A stretch of DNA of 64,000 bases from an uncultured Lachnospiraceae bacterium (GCA_947172645.1 CAMWBY010000002.1:62001-126000); one strand, 5' to 3'; shown: positions 37,386 to 46,036, counted from the first letter of the stretch. Notes: a model not told the origin generated them from the sequence alone. Translations and numbers: made by a program.

Positions 37386-37401
37386 CTATCATAATCCCCG
37401 A

Positions 37402-37484
37402 TTACCGCACAGCCAAATAAGACTTTCCGTCTTACGGCCATGCTTTCCCCCGGCTGTCTGCCGGCTCTCAGGCTGTGACCGTAA
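37402..37484 (-). ncRNA. Structured leader RNA, candidate riboswitch
   Basis: An outer stem pairs TTAC..CACAGCC with GGCTGTG..GTAA. Inside are two perfect 5-bp hairpins, CCGGC/GCCGG (5-nt loop) and AAGAC/GTCTT (GGAAA loop), giving a three-way junction of about 83 nt. A promoter lies upstream (37575-37603) and a terminator immediately downstream (37332-37385). The conserved cores of purine, TPP, SAM, lysine, cobalamin, c-di-GMP-I, ydaO, ykkC and T-box leaders are not recognisable. Confidence 0.6.
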
Positions 37485-37574
37485 TATGAAAAATCTGACG
37501 CACTCGGATGGCGGATGTAAATAGAACGCTGTTCATGTCAAACATATTTCTGTCCTCATTTCAAATTTTCAGAT

Positions 37575-37603
37575 AGCATACCACAGTTTGTTGGAATTGG
37601 CAA
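37575..37603 (-). promoter_or_regulatory. Promoter of the ABC-2 exporter leader
   Basis: Minus-strand TTGCCA and TATGCT with a 17-nt spacer. The predicted transcript has a leader of about 370 nt before the ATPase gene. The rest of the 37198-37679 gap holds the structured RNA, its terminator and the divergent promoter, with no gene. Confidence 0.7.
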
Positions 37604-37618
37604 GTGCTAATCTTGTGG

Positions 37619-37647
37619 TTGTAGAAAGGCAGGAAATATAGTATAAT
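37619..37647 (+). promoter_or_regulatory. Promoter of the plus-strand lipoprotein gene
   Basis: TTGTAG, 17-nt spacer, TATAAT, with the start codon 33 nt downstream. Confidence 0.6.
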
Positions 37648-37679
37648 CGTCAAATATCATAAAAAAAGGAGCGAAACGA

Positions 37680-38216
37680 ATGAATACAAGAAGAATCATT
37701 GCACTATTGACATTATGTATCAGCGCCGCCATATTTACAGGGTGTTCCAAAGACAGTCCTGCCGCCCAAAATGCCGATGCACCGGAAGAAGAACTGACGG
37801 AATATGCCGTGGAGGGTGTCGGGACTTTCTATTTGCCGGAAGGCTTCAATGTAGAATCCGGTGTGACAGAAGAAGGATTACCTATGCATTATGCTGAGAT
37901 GACGAAAGATTCCCTTTGTGTACGTGCGAGCCGGTTCGGTCTGGACGCCTACGAAGCCGCCGGCGTACCGTTACCCGAAGATTTGGACGACTATTCCACC
38001 CGTGATGGCGTAAGACAGAATTTGCCGGCAGACGCAGAGTTTACCAGGGATAAATATGACAATTTGTTCGTGAAGTACACCGAAGACGGTAATAGCAATT
38101 ACCAGTACCTAAAAAAGGGTACGGAGTCTTATGGCGCATTCATGGTTGTCTGTCCCGAAGGGCAGGAAGATGACGAGGCTTTTGCATTGTGGGCAAGCAA
38201 AGCGACACTGGAATAA
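37680..38216 (+). CDS. Lipoprotein of unknown function
   Basis: 178 residues. Lipobox FTGC (Cys22), acidic linker, then a single domain (YAVEGVGTFYLPEGFNVESG; KYDNLFVKYTEDGNSNYQYLKKG). No family recognised. A strong AAGGAGCG site precedes ATG. The single-gene transcript is bounded by a promoter and a terminator. Divergent from the exporter operon. Confidence 0.7.
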   Translation: MNTRRIIALLTLCISAAIFTGCSKDSPAAQNADAPEEELTEYAVEGVGTFYLPEGFNVESGVTEEGLPMHYAEMTKDSLCVRASRFGLDAYEAAGVPLPEDLDDYSTRDGVRQNLPADAEFTRDKYDNLFVKYTEDGNSNYQYLKKGTESYGAFMVVCPEGQEDDEAFALWASKATLE

Positions 38217-38246
38217 CACCCGCAAAAAGGCATGTACATACAAAAG

Positions 38247-38283
38247 CTAAAAGAGGCTGCCGCAGCGGCCTCTTTTAGTTTTA
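38247..38283 (+). terminator. Terminator, probably bidirectional
   Basis: CTAAAAGAGGC..GC/GC..GCCTCTTTTAG stem with a TTTTAT tail on plus and an A-rich left flank. It serves the lipoprotein gene and may also end glgD transcripts. Confidence 0.8.
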
Positions 38284-38346
38284 TAGCATATGTCCGGCCA
38301 TCCCAACTTTACCACAGGAATAGTTCTCCGGAAAAATATGCCCTGC

Positions 38347-39492
38347 CTACACAACTTTAAACTTCTCAATATAGACCGGGAAAGTATCCGTTCCCTTCAT
38401 TTCTTTGCCGGCTGTAATAGTGACATTCTTGTCGGTTATAAGGTATTCCACGTTCGCGCCCGCTTCCACCACAGTGTCCTGCATCAGGATGCAGTTCTTG
38501 ATTTTAGCGCCCTTGCCGACCTTAACGCCACGGAAAATCACGCTGTTTTCCACTTCGCCTTCAATCACGCAGCCGTCCGCCATCATTACATTCTGTACCT
38601 TCGCGCCGTCTTTATAGTGGGTCGGGTTATCGCCACGAATCTTCGTGTAGATAGGCCCTGCTGAGAAAAGCGCATCCAGATTGTAATCATCCAGAAGCTT
38701 CATATTCTCTTCAAAATAGCTCTTCATTCCGCTGATACGCGCCACATAACCTGTATATTTGTATCCCTGCACATTCAGCTTGCCAAGCTGAGGCATAATC
38801 ACGTCACGCATAAAGAAAGAACGTCCTTGCGTATATGCATTACTGATAAGCTCAATCAGAAGTTCACGTCCGATAACAAAAATACTCATAGAAGTATTCT
38901 GCACGCCGTCTGTCTTCGGATTTATGTACACCTTACGGATACGGCCCTGCTCCAAATCAAACGTATAGTAGAAGATTCTGTCGCTGGTCTGGTAATTGAG
39001 CAATTCCTCCGGTAGTTTCTGTTCATTGTAGGCGATTGTGATATCCGCGTCGTTATCTATATGAGCCTGTAACATCGCATTGAAGTCAAAATTGACTACA
39101 ACATTTGTGTCCGACATAATCACATATTTCTCTTTCTGGGATTTTAAGAAATCCAGAAGGCTCGCCAACGCGCTGGCACGTCCAATATAAGGGCCGCCCA
39201 CTTCTTTCTCTGCAAAAGGCGGGAAAATATGCAGGCCGCCATTCTTGCGGACTAAATCCCATTCACGGCCGGACCCTAAATGGTCCATCAGGGAATGGTA
39301 GTTCTTGTTTACAATAACGGAAATATTATCAATGCCAGAATGCGTCATACTGGACAGGACAAAATCAATGATACGGTAACGGCTGGCAAAAGGGATAGAA
39401 GCCATCAAACGCACATTAACCAATTCCGGAACCAAAGCGTCATAACTGTTGGGGAAAATAATACCGACTACACTTGTGCTCGATTTTATCAT
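38347..39492 (-). CDS. glgD: GlgD, regulatory subunit-type glucose-1-phosphate adenylyltransferase
   Basis: 381 residues. The nucleotidyltransferase fold is degenerate: no GGxGxRL loop at the N-terminus ([21 protein letters not shown]), but [17 protein letters not shown] is kept. It has a C-terminal left-handed beta-helix. These are the features of GlgD, which complexes with GlgC in Bacillota. ATG overlaps the glgC stop by 4 nt. Confidence 0.92.
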   Translation of the reverse strand: MIKSSTSVVGIIFPNSYDALVPELVNVRLMASIPFASRYRIIDFVLSSMTHSGIDNISVIVNKNYHSLMDHLGSGREWDLVRKNGGLHIFPPFAEKEVGGPYIGRASALASLLDFLKSQKEKYVIMSDTNVVVNFDFNAMLQAHIDNDADITIAYNEQKLPEELLNYQTSDRIFYYTFDLEQGRIRKVYINPKTDGVQNTSMSIFVIGRELLIELISNAYTQGRSFFMRDVIMPQLGKLNVQGYKYTGYVARISGMKSYFEENMKLLDDYNLDALFSAGPIYTKIRGDNPTHYKDGAKVQNVMMADGCVIEGEVENSVIFRGVKVGKGAKIKNCILMQDTVVEAGANVEYLITDKNVTITAGKEMKGTDTFPVYIEKFKVV

Positions 39493-40694
39493 TCTACTTC
39501 ACCACCTTCTACATTATTATTTACCATAGCATTCGGGCCTATCACAACATTCTCACCTATGGTAACGCCCGAACCGATGGTCGCAACGCCGTTTTCATCC
39601 CCCTCGGGCATCGCGCCTACCACGGCATTCTCACAGATTGTCACGTTTTCCGCTACGATACAGTGTCTCACAACCGCGCCGGACTTAACCGTCGTGCCGC
39701 CCATGATAACGGCATCCTCCACTACCGCGCCGGCTTCCACTTTTACGCCGCCGAACAAAACGGAATGCTTTACTGTGCCTTTAATACGGCATCCGTCAGT
39801 AACCATGGAATTTTCTACAATTGCGCCCGCATTAATTTTATGTCCTGTCATACCTGCATTACGGCTGTATATCTTCCAATTCTCGTCAAAAAGGTTGATA
39901 CCGCTGTGCTCAGGGTCCAATACCTCCATATTCGCTTCCCACAAAGAAGAAATGGTTCCCACATCTTTCCAGTATCCGCTGAAATGATAAGCATACATCT
40001 GGCGTTTATCGCGGAGCAGATTAGGAATAATGTTATTGCCAAAATCATTCTTGGACTTCGGGTCAGCCTCGTCCTCCTGCAGATACTTTTTCAGGATATC
40101 CCAATTAAAAATATAGATACCCATGGAAGCAAGATTTGACTTAGGATTCTTGGGTTTCTCCTGGAATTCCGTAATCTTGTCATTCTCATCGGCTACCATC
40201 AGGCCGAAACGGGGCGCCTCTTCCCACGGAACCTCCATAACGGCAACGCTGAATTCTGCATTTTTCGCTTTGTGGAATTCAAGAAAATCACTGTAATCCT
40301 GTTTACAAATCTGGTCACCTGAAAGAATAATAACGTATTTCGGGTCATAGCGCTCGATAAACGATATGTTCTGGTAGATTGCATTGGCCGTTCCTTTATA
40401 CCAGTCTGACCCATGCGCCTTCTGATAGGGCGGAAGCACATGCACGCCACCATACAGACGGTCCAGGTCCCAAGGCTGACCATTACCAATATATTCGTTT
40501 AGCTCCAGTGGCTGATACTGAGTCAAGATACCCACGGTATCTATGCCTGAATTGACGCAGTTGGATAGCGGAAAGTCTATGATACGGTACTTACCGCCAA
40601 AAGGAACTGCAGGTTTTGCAAGCTTCTCCGTAAGTGCGTAAAGACGTGAACCCTGTCCCCCGGCAAGAAGCATTGCAATCATTTCTTTTGCCAT
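39489..40694 (-). CDS. glgC: Glucose-1-phosphate adenylyltransferase (ADP-glucose synthesis)
   Basis: 401 residues. First committed step of glycogen synthesis. Catalytic loop [35 protein letters not shown] (seen in parts), [23 protein letters not shown], and a C-terminal hexapeptide beta-helix. ATG at 40694 has GGAGG 9 nt upstream. Operon with glgD. glgA and glgB are not in the window. Confidence 0.95.
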   Translation of the reverse strand: MAKEMIAMLLAGGQGSRLYALTEKLAKPAVPFGGKYRIIDFPLSNCVNSGIDTVGILTQYQPLELNEYIGNGQPWDLDRLYGGVHVLPPYQKAHGSDWYKGTANAIYQNISFIERYDPKYVIILSGDQICKQDYSDFLEFHKAKNAEFSVAVMEVPWEEAPRFGLMVADENDKITEFQEKPKNPKSNLASMGIYIFNWDILKKYLQEDEADPKSKNDFGNNIIPNLLRDKRQMYAYHFSGYWKDVGTISSLWEANMEVLDPEHSGINLFDENWKIYSRNAGMTGHKINAGAIVENSMVTDGCRIKGTVKHSVLFGGVKVEAGAVVEDAVIMGGTTVKSGAVVRHCIVAENVTICENAVVGAMPEGDENGVATIGSGVTIGENVVIGPNAMVNNNVEGGEVE

Positions 40695-40727
40695 AATACG
40701 ATTCCTCCTATTTTTCTTGATAAACAA

Positions 40728-40733
40728 ATTATA
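40728..40733 (-). promoter_or_regulatory. Probable -10 of the glgC promoter
   Basis: TATAAT on the minus strand with TGTAAA about 17-18 nt upstream as a weak -35. The 336-nt gap 40695-41031 holds this promoter and the terminator at 40919-40963, and nothing else was seen in its AT-rich middle. Confidence 0.45.
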
Positions 40734-40918
40734 CAATACATAAGATAATATTTACAGGAAAATTGTAAAAATAATGAAAAAAAATTTATGAAGAGTAAAT
40801 AATTATGTGTATTTTGTATATCAAATCGTTGTCCCATCCTAAAATATAAAGGCTTGATTCCAACAGATTCAATAATACTTTGGATAAATATATGCTTCCG
40901 AAAATTTTTTCATGCCAA

Positions 40919-40963
40919 AAAACAGGACGCAAGAATCAGTAAAAACTGCCTTGTGTCCTGTTT
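40919..40963 (-). terminator. Rho-independent terminator after the deacetylase gene
   Basis: AAACAGGAC.CAAG/CTTG.GTCCTGTTT stem with a long loop, ending in six T residues on the minus strand. Original terminator of the split deacetylase gene. Confidence 0.85.
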
Positions 40964-41031
40964 ATTACAATCTTTATCCACTAAAATGAGCGTTCTCCGG
41001 CCTATATAAATGAAATATAAAATGTGTTCCC

Positions 41032-41643
41032 TTATTCTCCGGATACCTGCGTGCCGTCGGCCTTCATATGGTATTTGTCTTTGTAGATTAACTGTGAGAT
41101 TGGTACGAGTTCGTATCCTTTGTCCTGTAATCCCGTGATGACTGATTCCAAGGCGTCCGCTGTGTATTTTGCCCCGTTATGCATAAGCACAATTGCTCCG
41201 TTATTGAGCTTGTCGGATTCCACCACGCGCTTGACAATATCGTCGGCTCCGTAATCTTTCCAATCGAGAGAATCAATCGACCATTGGATTGGATAATAGC
41301 CGCATTTATGGGCATTAGTTATGACATGATTGTCATAATCCCCATAAGGAGGGCGGAACAGGCACATCTCATATCCCGTCAGTTCCTGCACCTTGGTATG
41401 TACTTTCATCAGCTCTTCCTGGCACTGTTCATCGGACAGTTGGGACATATTCTTGTGGTTCTCACTATGGTTGCCAAGGTCATGGCCGTCCGCCAGGATT
41501 GCCTTGACGTCATCAGGGTAGGACTCTACCCATCCCCCCGTCATAAAAAACGTCACTTTCACATTATGTTTCTTTAAAATTTCCAGAATCTTCCCTGTAT
41601 CTTCATTCCCCCACGGGGATGGACTGTTGATGGATTTCAGCAA
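41032..41643 (-). CDS. 3' part of a split polysaccharide deacetylase (NodB domain)
   Basis: From WGN onward this is the body of a NodB deacetylase: KHNVKVTFFMTGGWVESYP, GHDLGNHSENHKNMSQL (metal His pair), LFRPPYGDYDNHV, and ALVLMHNGA-like IVLMHNGAKYTADAL. The N-terminal LKSINSPSP is foreign. The metal-binding Asp of the motif SFDAAWGN is missing here and is found at 51.9 kb instead. The gene therefore lacks its membrane anchor and catalytic Asp. The join lies at 41606-41615. Whether the TTG at 41643 is ever used is doubtful. Confidence 0.85.
   Translation of the reverse strand: MLKSINSPSPWGNEDTGKILEILKKHNVKVTFFMTGGWVESYPDDVKAILADGHDLGNHSENHKNMSQLSDEQCQEELMKVHTKVQELTGYEMCLFRPPYGDYDNHVITNAHKCGYYPIQWSIDSLDWKDYGADDIVKRVVESDKLNNGAIVLMHNGAKYTADALESVITGLQDKGYELVPISQLIYKDKYHMKADGTQVSGE
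41606..41615 (-). other. Attachment-site core, left junction
   Basis: CGTGGGGGAA on the minus strand, shared exactly with 51881-51890. Host coding sequence (AATGAAGATACAGGG) is on one side and element DNA (CTGAAATCCATCAACAG) on the other. Confidence 0.85.
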
Positions 41644-41861
41644 AACAATTCTTTTTCTGTTTCACACAGTATCTGGACAAGCACCTTAAAATCAAGATAC
41701 TGTATGCCTTCAATCCCGCGATGAATCTTATCGGCCAATTTGCTTCTATAGTAAACATCCATTGCCGCCTCTAATGATATATCCCTTGTTTCAGACAAAT
41801 ACCCAATTATTCTCTCTTCCAGATTCTCCTGATATATTCTTTCCAATGCTTCCCCATCCAT
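41637..41861 (-). CDS. Small acidic protein of the DUF3791/DUF3990 cassette
   Basis: 74 residues, helical, not recognised (EALERIYQENLEERIIGYLSE; AAMDVYYRSKLADKIHRGIEG). It starts 3 nt after the DUF3990 stop and ends only 22 nt inside the element's left junction. Probably the third gene of a toxin-antitoxin-like cassette. The base composition here is visibly more AT-rich than in the host genes. Confidence 0.65.
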   Translation of the reverse strand: MDGEALERIYQENLEERIIGYLSETRDISLEAAMDVYYRSKLADKIHRGIEGIQYLDFKVLVQILCETEKELFC

Positions 41862-41864
41862 CAG

Positions 41865-42344
41865 CTATACCTCCTCATAGGATTCAAATCTGAGCAGTCC
41901 ATTTATGGCTCTCTGATTGATAAAAGCTATCTGGTCATAGGAAGGATAAACTTTGATTTCTCTAAGAGCACGTTCCTTGTCCCATATTCCTGTATGGTAC
42001 ATATCAACTACCCGAAATACTTTGTCATTTGCCACTTTACCAAAAATCAAGTCATATTTCAGATAGTCCTTCTCTCCATCCCGGCACCTGCACACAAAAT
42101 CAATCCATTCTGTCAAATCTTCACCAAAGGATTTTATCAAAAACTCATTGGCATCTTCATCCATCTGGTAAATATTCAGGATTGCTTTATTTTCCCCCAG
42201 AATATCCGCCTTTCTTCTTGCCCATCTTTCTGCCTGTTCTCTAACTGTCGTCACATAGAAGCCCCTGCCAAAATCAAGCATCCGGTAGGAATGTTTTACA
42301 TCCGGCTCTTCTACAATCTCCTTTGAACCATGGTAAACAATCAT
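41865..42344 (-). CDS. DUF3990 protein (predicted ADP-ribosyltransferase-fold toxin)
   Basis: 159 residues. Family start IVYHGSKEIVEEPDVKHSYRMLDFGRGFYVTT, shown in its parts YHGSKE and DFGRGFYVT, then QAERWARRKA and YDQIAFINQRAI near the end. DUF3990 is grouped with ADP-ribosyltransferase-like folds. Activity here is not demonstrated. ATG overlaps the DUF3791 stop by 4 nt. Confidence 0.8.
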   Translation of the reverse strand: MIVYHGSKEIVEEPDVKHSYRMLDFGRGFYVTTVREQAERWARRKADILGENKAILNIYQMDEDANEFLIKSFGEDLTEWIDFVCRCRDGEKDYLKYDLIFGKVANDKVFRVVDMYHTGIWDKERALREIKVYPSYDQIAFINQRAINGLLRFESYEEV

Positions 42345-42556
42345 ACTGTCACCCCACGCAACATCAGATATTGTTTAATATCCTCCACAACATATCCCGT
42401 ACCCTGCGTATGCAGAATATCATAATGTGGCACAAGATAGTCGTTAATACAACCCACGCTCTGCATCTTTCGATAAATCTCGGAAGGCATCATATTCCAT
42501 CTATTGGCACAGGCATGAATCATATATACAACAAAAGAAAAGGATTCTTTATTCAT
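42341..42556 (-). CDS. DUF3791 protein (predicted antitoxin-like partner)
   Basis: 71 residues. Pattern FVVYMIHACANRWNMMPSEIYRKMQ.VGCINDYLVPHYDILHTQGTGYVVEDI, as in DUF3791 proteins that precede DUF3990. GGAAA lies before ATG. The three overlapping genes form one cassette at the left end of the element. Confidence 0.8.
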   Translation of the reverse strand: MNKESFSFVVYMIHACANRWNMMPSEIYRKMQSVGCINDYLVPHYDILHTQGTGYVVEDIKQYLMLRGVTV

Positions 42557-42612
42557 GCAAAATTTCCTTTCAATATCGTTTTCCGTCCAAAAATTTTTAT
42601 CCTTACCCCACG

Positions 42613-43149
42613 CTACGTCTCTAATCTGATGGAAAACCCGTCATATATCCCAACCGGCACATCTGCGCCAAAATTATATTGTTCTACCATATCCTTTTCA
42701 AACCCATAGACCGAAATCATCTGCTTCTCCGGGTCTACAATCCAGTATTCCCTGACGCCTGCCGTGCGGTATTTAAACAGTTTTGTCATATAGTCTCTCG
42801 CTTTACTGCTCTGTGAAACAATCTCGATTACCCAGTCGGGCGCGCCATGGCAGCCTTTTTCATCCAGTTTGGACTCATCGCAGATAACAGAAATATCCGG
42901 TTCCACATAATTGATACCGTCTTCATTCAGGAATACCGCAAAGGGAGCCGCCAAAACATGGCATTCCCTATGATTGTCCTTAATATAATTATATATTTCA
43001 TTATGCAGGTAACTGGATATCCCCTGGTGTTTCCAACCGGGCGGGGCCATATAGTATATCTCCCCGTCAATCAGTTCCGCACGCTCCCCGTCCGGCAGGG
43101 CATAAATATCTTCAATGGTATAAAACTCTTCTTTTTTTAGTGTATCCAT
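42613..43149 (-). CDS. Uma2 (DUF820) family PD-(D/E)XK nuclease-like protein
   Basis: 178 residues. ERAELIDGEIYYMAPPGWKHQGI, NYVEPDISVICDESKLDEKG, GAPDWVIEIVSQSSKARD (catalytic E-x-V) and VREYWIVDPEKQMISVYG follow the family core. The role of the family is unknown. Many copies occur near mobile DNA. ATG at 43149 has GGAGG 8 nt upstream. Confidence 0.87.
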   Translation of the reverse strand: MDTLKKEEFYTIEDIYALPDGERAELIDGEIYYMAPPGWKHQGISSYLHNEIYNYIKDNHRECHVLAAPFAVFLNEDGINYVEPDISVICDESKLDEKGCHGAPDWVIEIVSQSSKARDYMTKLFKYRTAGVREYWIVDPEKQMISVYGFEKDMVEQYNFGADVPVGIYDGFSIRLET

Positions 43150-43354
43150 ACCTGACACCTCCATTCCATTAGCTACACGCCCTCGGAATCTCTCCTGCAC
43201 CTTCTCACATAGTCAAAAACCACGCTGTAAAACAATGATTATTTGCTTAATCATGCTCGTTGCCCGCAGGAATCAGGCGCAAAGACACTCTGAGAATATA
43301 TTAACTTTATTATAGTCAATATTTACAGCAATTACAACCGCTTTCCCGTCTAAT

Positions 43355-44971
43355 TTAACTTCCGTCAGGTCTTGCGTTCAATAACGCTTCCAATTCATCG
43401 GAAAAGTTATAGACTATCTTAACGGTATTGTCCTCATAAACATAAATCATAGATATCATTTCCACGACGATATCCCTGTCAAGACGATGCAGTTCCCGGC
43501 GCCGCAGCAGTCCTTCAATCCACGGATTATATGCAGCCGTATCCACCTGAAACCTGTTAATCCTTTCTATCATGGAATTTGCCGTATCTATCTGCCGTTC
43601 GTACTTATCCCTGTACTGCCTGTACTCGTCCTTCGTAAGAAGCCCGTCGGCATAATCCTCGTAGGCGCGTTCCTTCCTTTTCTTAAGGCGACCGATTTCC
43701 GCCTGATATTTGGAACTATCGCCCAAAGAACTGAGACGGGTCTTATTCTGCCGCCGGTTTTCTTCCGTAACCAACCGCTCTATATCCTGCACCGACCGGA
43801 TAATCAAATTTAAGTCATCCAGAACAATCTTTTCCAGTTCCTCCTCGGCAATACTATGAATCGTACAGAATTTTTTTCCATATCGGTTGTAGCTGCCACA
43901 GTTAAAATATATCTCGCCTTTGCGCCTGATTTTGACCATGGCACGTCCGCAGTCACCGCATTTCAAATATCCGGCAAACATATGGACATTGTCTGTAAAG
44001 CCGGTCTGCCTCGTATTTCTTTTGAGAAGCTTCTGCACTTTATCCCACGTCTCCCTGTCGATAACAGGTTCATGGGTGTTTTCGACAACAATCCACTTTT
44101 CCTTTGGCAGGCTGATTGCATTTTTCTTACACATATGCCTAAAACTTTTATTCTGCACCATGCTGCCGGTATATATTTCATTCTTCAATATATTTCGTAT
44201 TGTTGAATACGTCCAGTAAGAAGTGGCGCCCAGCCTGTTGCTGTTATGGTAGTTTAGCCCGCACTGCTTTTTATATTCTGACGGGCATGGTACGCCTTCT
44301 TCGTTCAAAGTTTTTGCAATCGTATTTTGTCCAACCCCTTTTATGTACATAGTAAAAATCCGCTTGACGATATCGGCGGCATAGGGGTCGATTTCCAATT
44401 TATTGTGGTCAGCCACAGACTTCACATAGCCAAAACTGGCAAAAGCGCCGATAAACTGGCCGTTACTCTGTTTGCTCCGGAAAGTGGAGCGCACCTTTTT
44501 GGATATGTCTTTCGGATAGAACCCGTTGAACATATTCTTGAAATCAATCATCATATCCCCGTCCGGGTCAATATCCAGATAATCCCTGTCTATCAAGTCA
44601 TTTACCGCAATAAAGCGCACTCTTTTGCGGGGGAAGTATTCGCCCGTGTATTTTGAGACTTCCGGCATGTTCCTGCCAAGCCTTGACAGGTCTTTGACAA
44701 GGACGCACTGCACGCTCCCGGCCTCGATGTCCTCAATCATCCGCCGAAAAGCCGGGCGGTCAAAGCTTGTTCCTGTATATCCGTCGTCAATATATACATC
44801 GTGCAGGCGCAGGTCGTTTTGCCCTTCCACGAATTCCGTAAGCAGCATACGCTGATTTGCAATGCTTAAGCTCTCGGCTTTGTCCCCGTCTTCCCTGGAA
44901 AGCCTGATATACATCGCCGTATTTAACCTCGTATCTTCTTTTGCCTGTGGCCAAGTCGTCTTATGTTCCAT
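43355..44971 (-). CDS. Large serine recombinase (TnpX/resolvase type)
   Basis: 538 residues. Catalytic domain with the nucleophile in AMYIRLSREDGD, then ESLSIANQR, YIDDGYTGTSFDRPAFRRM and VKDLSRLGRN. A recombinase domain follows (GQNTIAKTLNEEGVPCPS), then a zinc ribbon (CGDCGRAM..FNCGSY..KKFC), a coiled coil (about 425-470) and a C-terminal segment. Expected to integrate and excise the surrounding element at the CGTGGGGGAA core. It starts 2 nt after a 49-residue ORF. Confidence 0.95.
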   Translation of the reverse strand: MEHKTTWPQAKEDTRLNTAMYIRLSREDGDKAESLSIANQRMLLTEFVEGQNDLRLHDVYIDDGYTGTSFDRPAFRRMIEDIEAGSVQCVLVKDLSRLGRNMPEVSKYTGEYFPRKRVRFIAVNDLIDRDYLDIDPDGDMMIDFKNMFNGFYPKDISKKVRSTFRSKQSNGQFIGAFASFGYVKSVADHNKLEIDPYAADIVKRIFTMYIKGVGQNTIAKTLNEEGVPCPSEYKKQCGLNYHNSNRLGATSYWTYSTIRNILKNEIYTGSMVQNKSFRHMCKKNAISLPKEKWIVVENTHEPVIDRETWDKVQKLLKRNTRQTGFTDNVHMFAGYLKCGDCGRAMVKIRRKGEIYFNCGSYNRYGKKFCTIHSIAEEELEKIVLDDLNLIIRSVQDIERLVTEENRRQNKTRLSSLGDSSKYQAEIGRLKKRKERAYEDYADGLLTKDEYRQYRDKYERQIDTANSMIERINRFQVDTAAYNPWIEGLLRRRELHRLDRDIVVEMISMIYVYEDNTVKIVYNFSDELEALLNARPDGS

Positions 44972-44973
44972 GG

Positions 44974-45123
44974 CTATTCCCCGCCTTCCGCATATTCCGA
45001 TACTTCTTTTCCTTCCTGTATCATCTCAATGTGGGTCCGAATGATGCGCCTTACCAGTTCTTCCATATTGTACAGGTTCTCGTACTCTCTGATTACCGTA
45101 TACTTGTGATTTGATTTTGGCAT
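44974..45123 (-). CDS. 49-residue ORF coupled to the recombinase
   Basis: ATG to TAG, starting MPKSNHKYTVIREYENLYN and ending EYAEGGE. It stops 2 nt before the recombinase ATG, and its last codons (GGCGGGGAA) contain that gene's ribosome-binding site, so the two are translationally coupled. Small, charged, helical. No family recognised. A recombination-direction factor or recombinase regulator is possible by position. Confidence 0.6.
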   Translation of the reverse strand: MPKSNHKYTVIREYENLYNMEELVRRIIRTHIEMIQEGKEVSEYAEGGE

Positions 45124-45208
45124 TGAATTGCTTTTGTCTCCATATCGGTTTTATTTCTACTATATATATGCAAATTATGCCAAATAGAATAACACGCCAA
45201 AAAACAAA

Positions 45209-45401
45209 GCCGGTAAGCTGTGATTTTATTCACAAGCTTACCGGCCGATTTTTCACCCGATTCTTCATAATTCCGCTCTGCGGAATCTCAAATCCAAAGA
45301 CAAGCAATCTTGTCTGGGAGAATGCCGTATTTCAGGCATTCTCCAGAACATTTAGTAACTCTTAGGCTGCGTTCTTTGCTGCCTTAGAGTTTCTTAATGT
45401 T
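45209..45401. repeat. Array of five hairpins inside the element
   Basis: In order: GCCGGTAAGCT..TGA/TCA..AAGCTTACCGGC (45209-45245), ATTCCGC/GCGGAAT (45270-45286), AGACAAG/CTTGTCT (45298-45315), GGAGAATGCC/GGCATTCTCC (45317-45344), and an imperfect 21-bp stem (45347-45401) that reaches the acetyltransferase stop. The array separates the cargo operon from the recombinase unit and probably ends cargo transcription. Confidence 0.75.
45263..45325 (-). repeat. Dispersed hairpin repeat A, copy 2
   Basis: Minus-strand GCATTCTCC, an extra hairpin module (AGACAAG/CTTGTCT), then GATTTGAG, GATTCCGC-aga-GCGGAAT and TATGAAGA. Compared with copy 1 at 15156, the shared parts are nearly identical and the hairpin module is an insertion. 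Confidence 0.75.
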
Positions 45402-46036
45402 CATCTCACACTATTGTCCGCCAATATTTCGGGTTTATACACCATACTGTCCGCCTCGGTGATTTCCCTGATGACTCTGCATGGAACCCCCGCTGCAAAG
45501 CTGTCTGGCGGAATATCTGTTGTCACAACGCTGCCTGCGCCAATGACGCAGTTGTCTCCAATGGTCACGCCGGGACATACTGTCACACACGCGCCAAACC
45601 AACAGTCATTGCCTATATGCACAGGTTTGGCATAGCAAAAATGCTTCGTCTCCCCTTCCGCATTCAGCATTTCCCGCCGTTCATCGGCACGCATAGGGTG
45701 AATGGGCGTCACGATAGTCACATTAGGGCCAAAATTACAGTTATCCCCAATCGTGACCTCCGCATCGTCCTGAACCGTCAGATTGAAATTGCCGAAAAAA
45801 TTTTTCCCAATTTTCGTATGTACGCCATAGTGAAAGGCAATAGGCCCCTGTATAAAGCTGCCCTCGCCAAGTTCACCGAGCATCTCTAAGAGAATCGCCG
45901 CCCTTTTTTCAGTCTCATCCTCATAGGTCTTATTGTAATCCACATTCAGATTATGCGTTTTGAGCTTAATTGCCTTTAATTCGGGATGCGACGGGCTGAA
46001 TAAAATTCCGGCTTTAATCTTTTCTTCTTCCCTCAT
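45401..46036 (-). CDS. Sugar O-acetyltransferase (maltose/galactoside acetyltransferase type)
   Basis: 211 residues. N-terminal Mac-like helices, then a left-handed beta-helix of hexapeptide repeats (AEVTIGDNCNFGPNVTIVTPIHP, VHIGNDCWFGACVTVCPGVTIGDNCVIGAGSVVT, seen in parts) with the catalytic His of TPIHP. Acetyl-CoA dependent. Last gene of the cargo operon. GGGGAG before ATG. Confidence 0.9.
   Translation of the reverse strand: MREEEKIKAGILFSPSHPELKAIKLKTHNLNVDYNKTYEDETEKRAAILLEMLGELGEGSFIQGPIAFHYGVHTKIGKNFFGNFNLTVQDDAEVTIGDNCNFGPNVTIVTPIHPMRADERREMLNAEGETKHFCYAKPVHIGNDCWFGACVTVCPGVTIGDNCVIGAGSVVTTDIPPDSFAAGVPCRVIREITEADSMVYKPEILADNSVR

Noticed and set aside
37217..37441. 74-residue ORF upstream of the exporter ATPase
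   Set aside because: It lies across the terminator and structured RNA and has no ribosome-binding site or family resemblance.
37402..37484. Known riboswitch class (purine, c-di-GMP-I, ykkC or T-box)
   Set aside because: A three-way junction is present, but the conserved core sequences of these classes are not.
41032..41643. A complete short deacetylase gene
   Set aside because: The catalytic Asp motif and membrane anchor are missing, and the N-terminal 10 residues come from the element.
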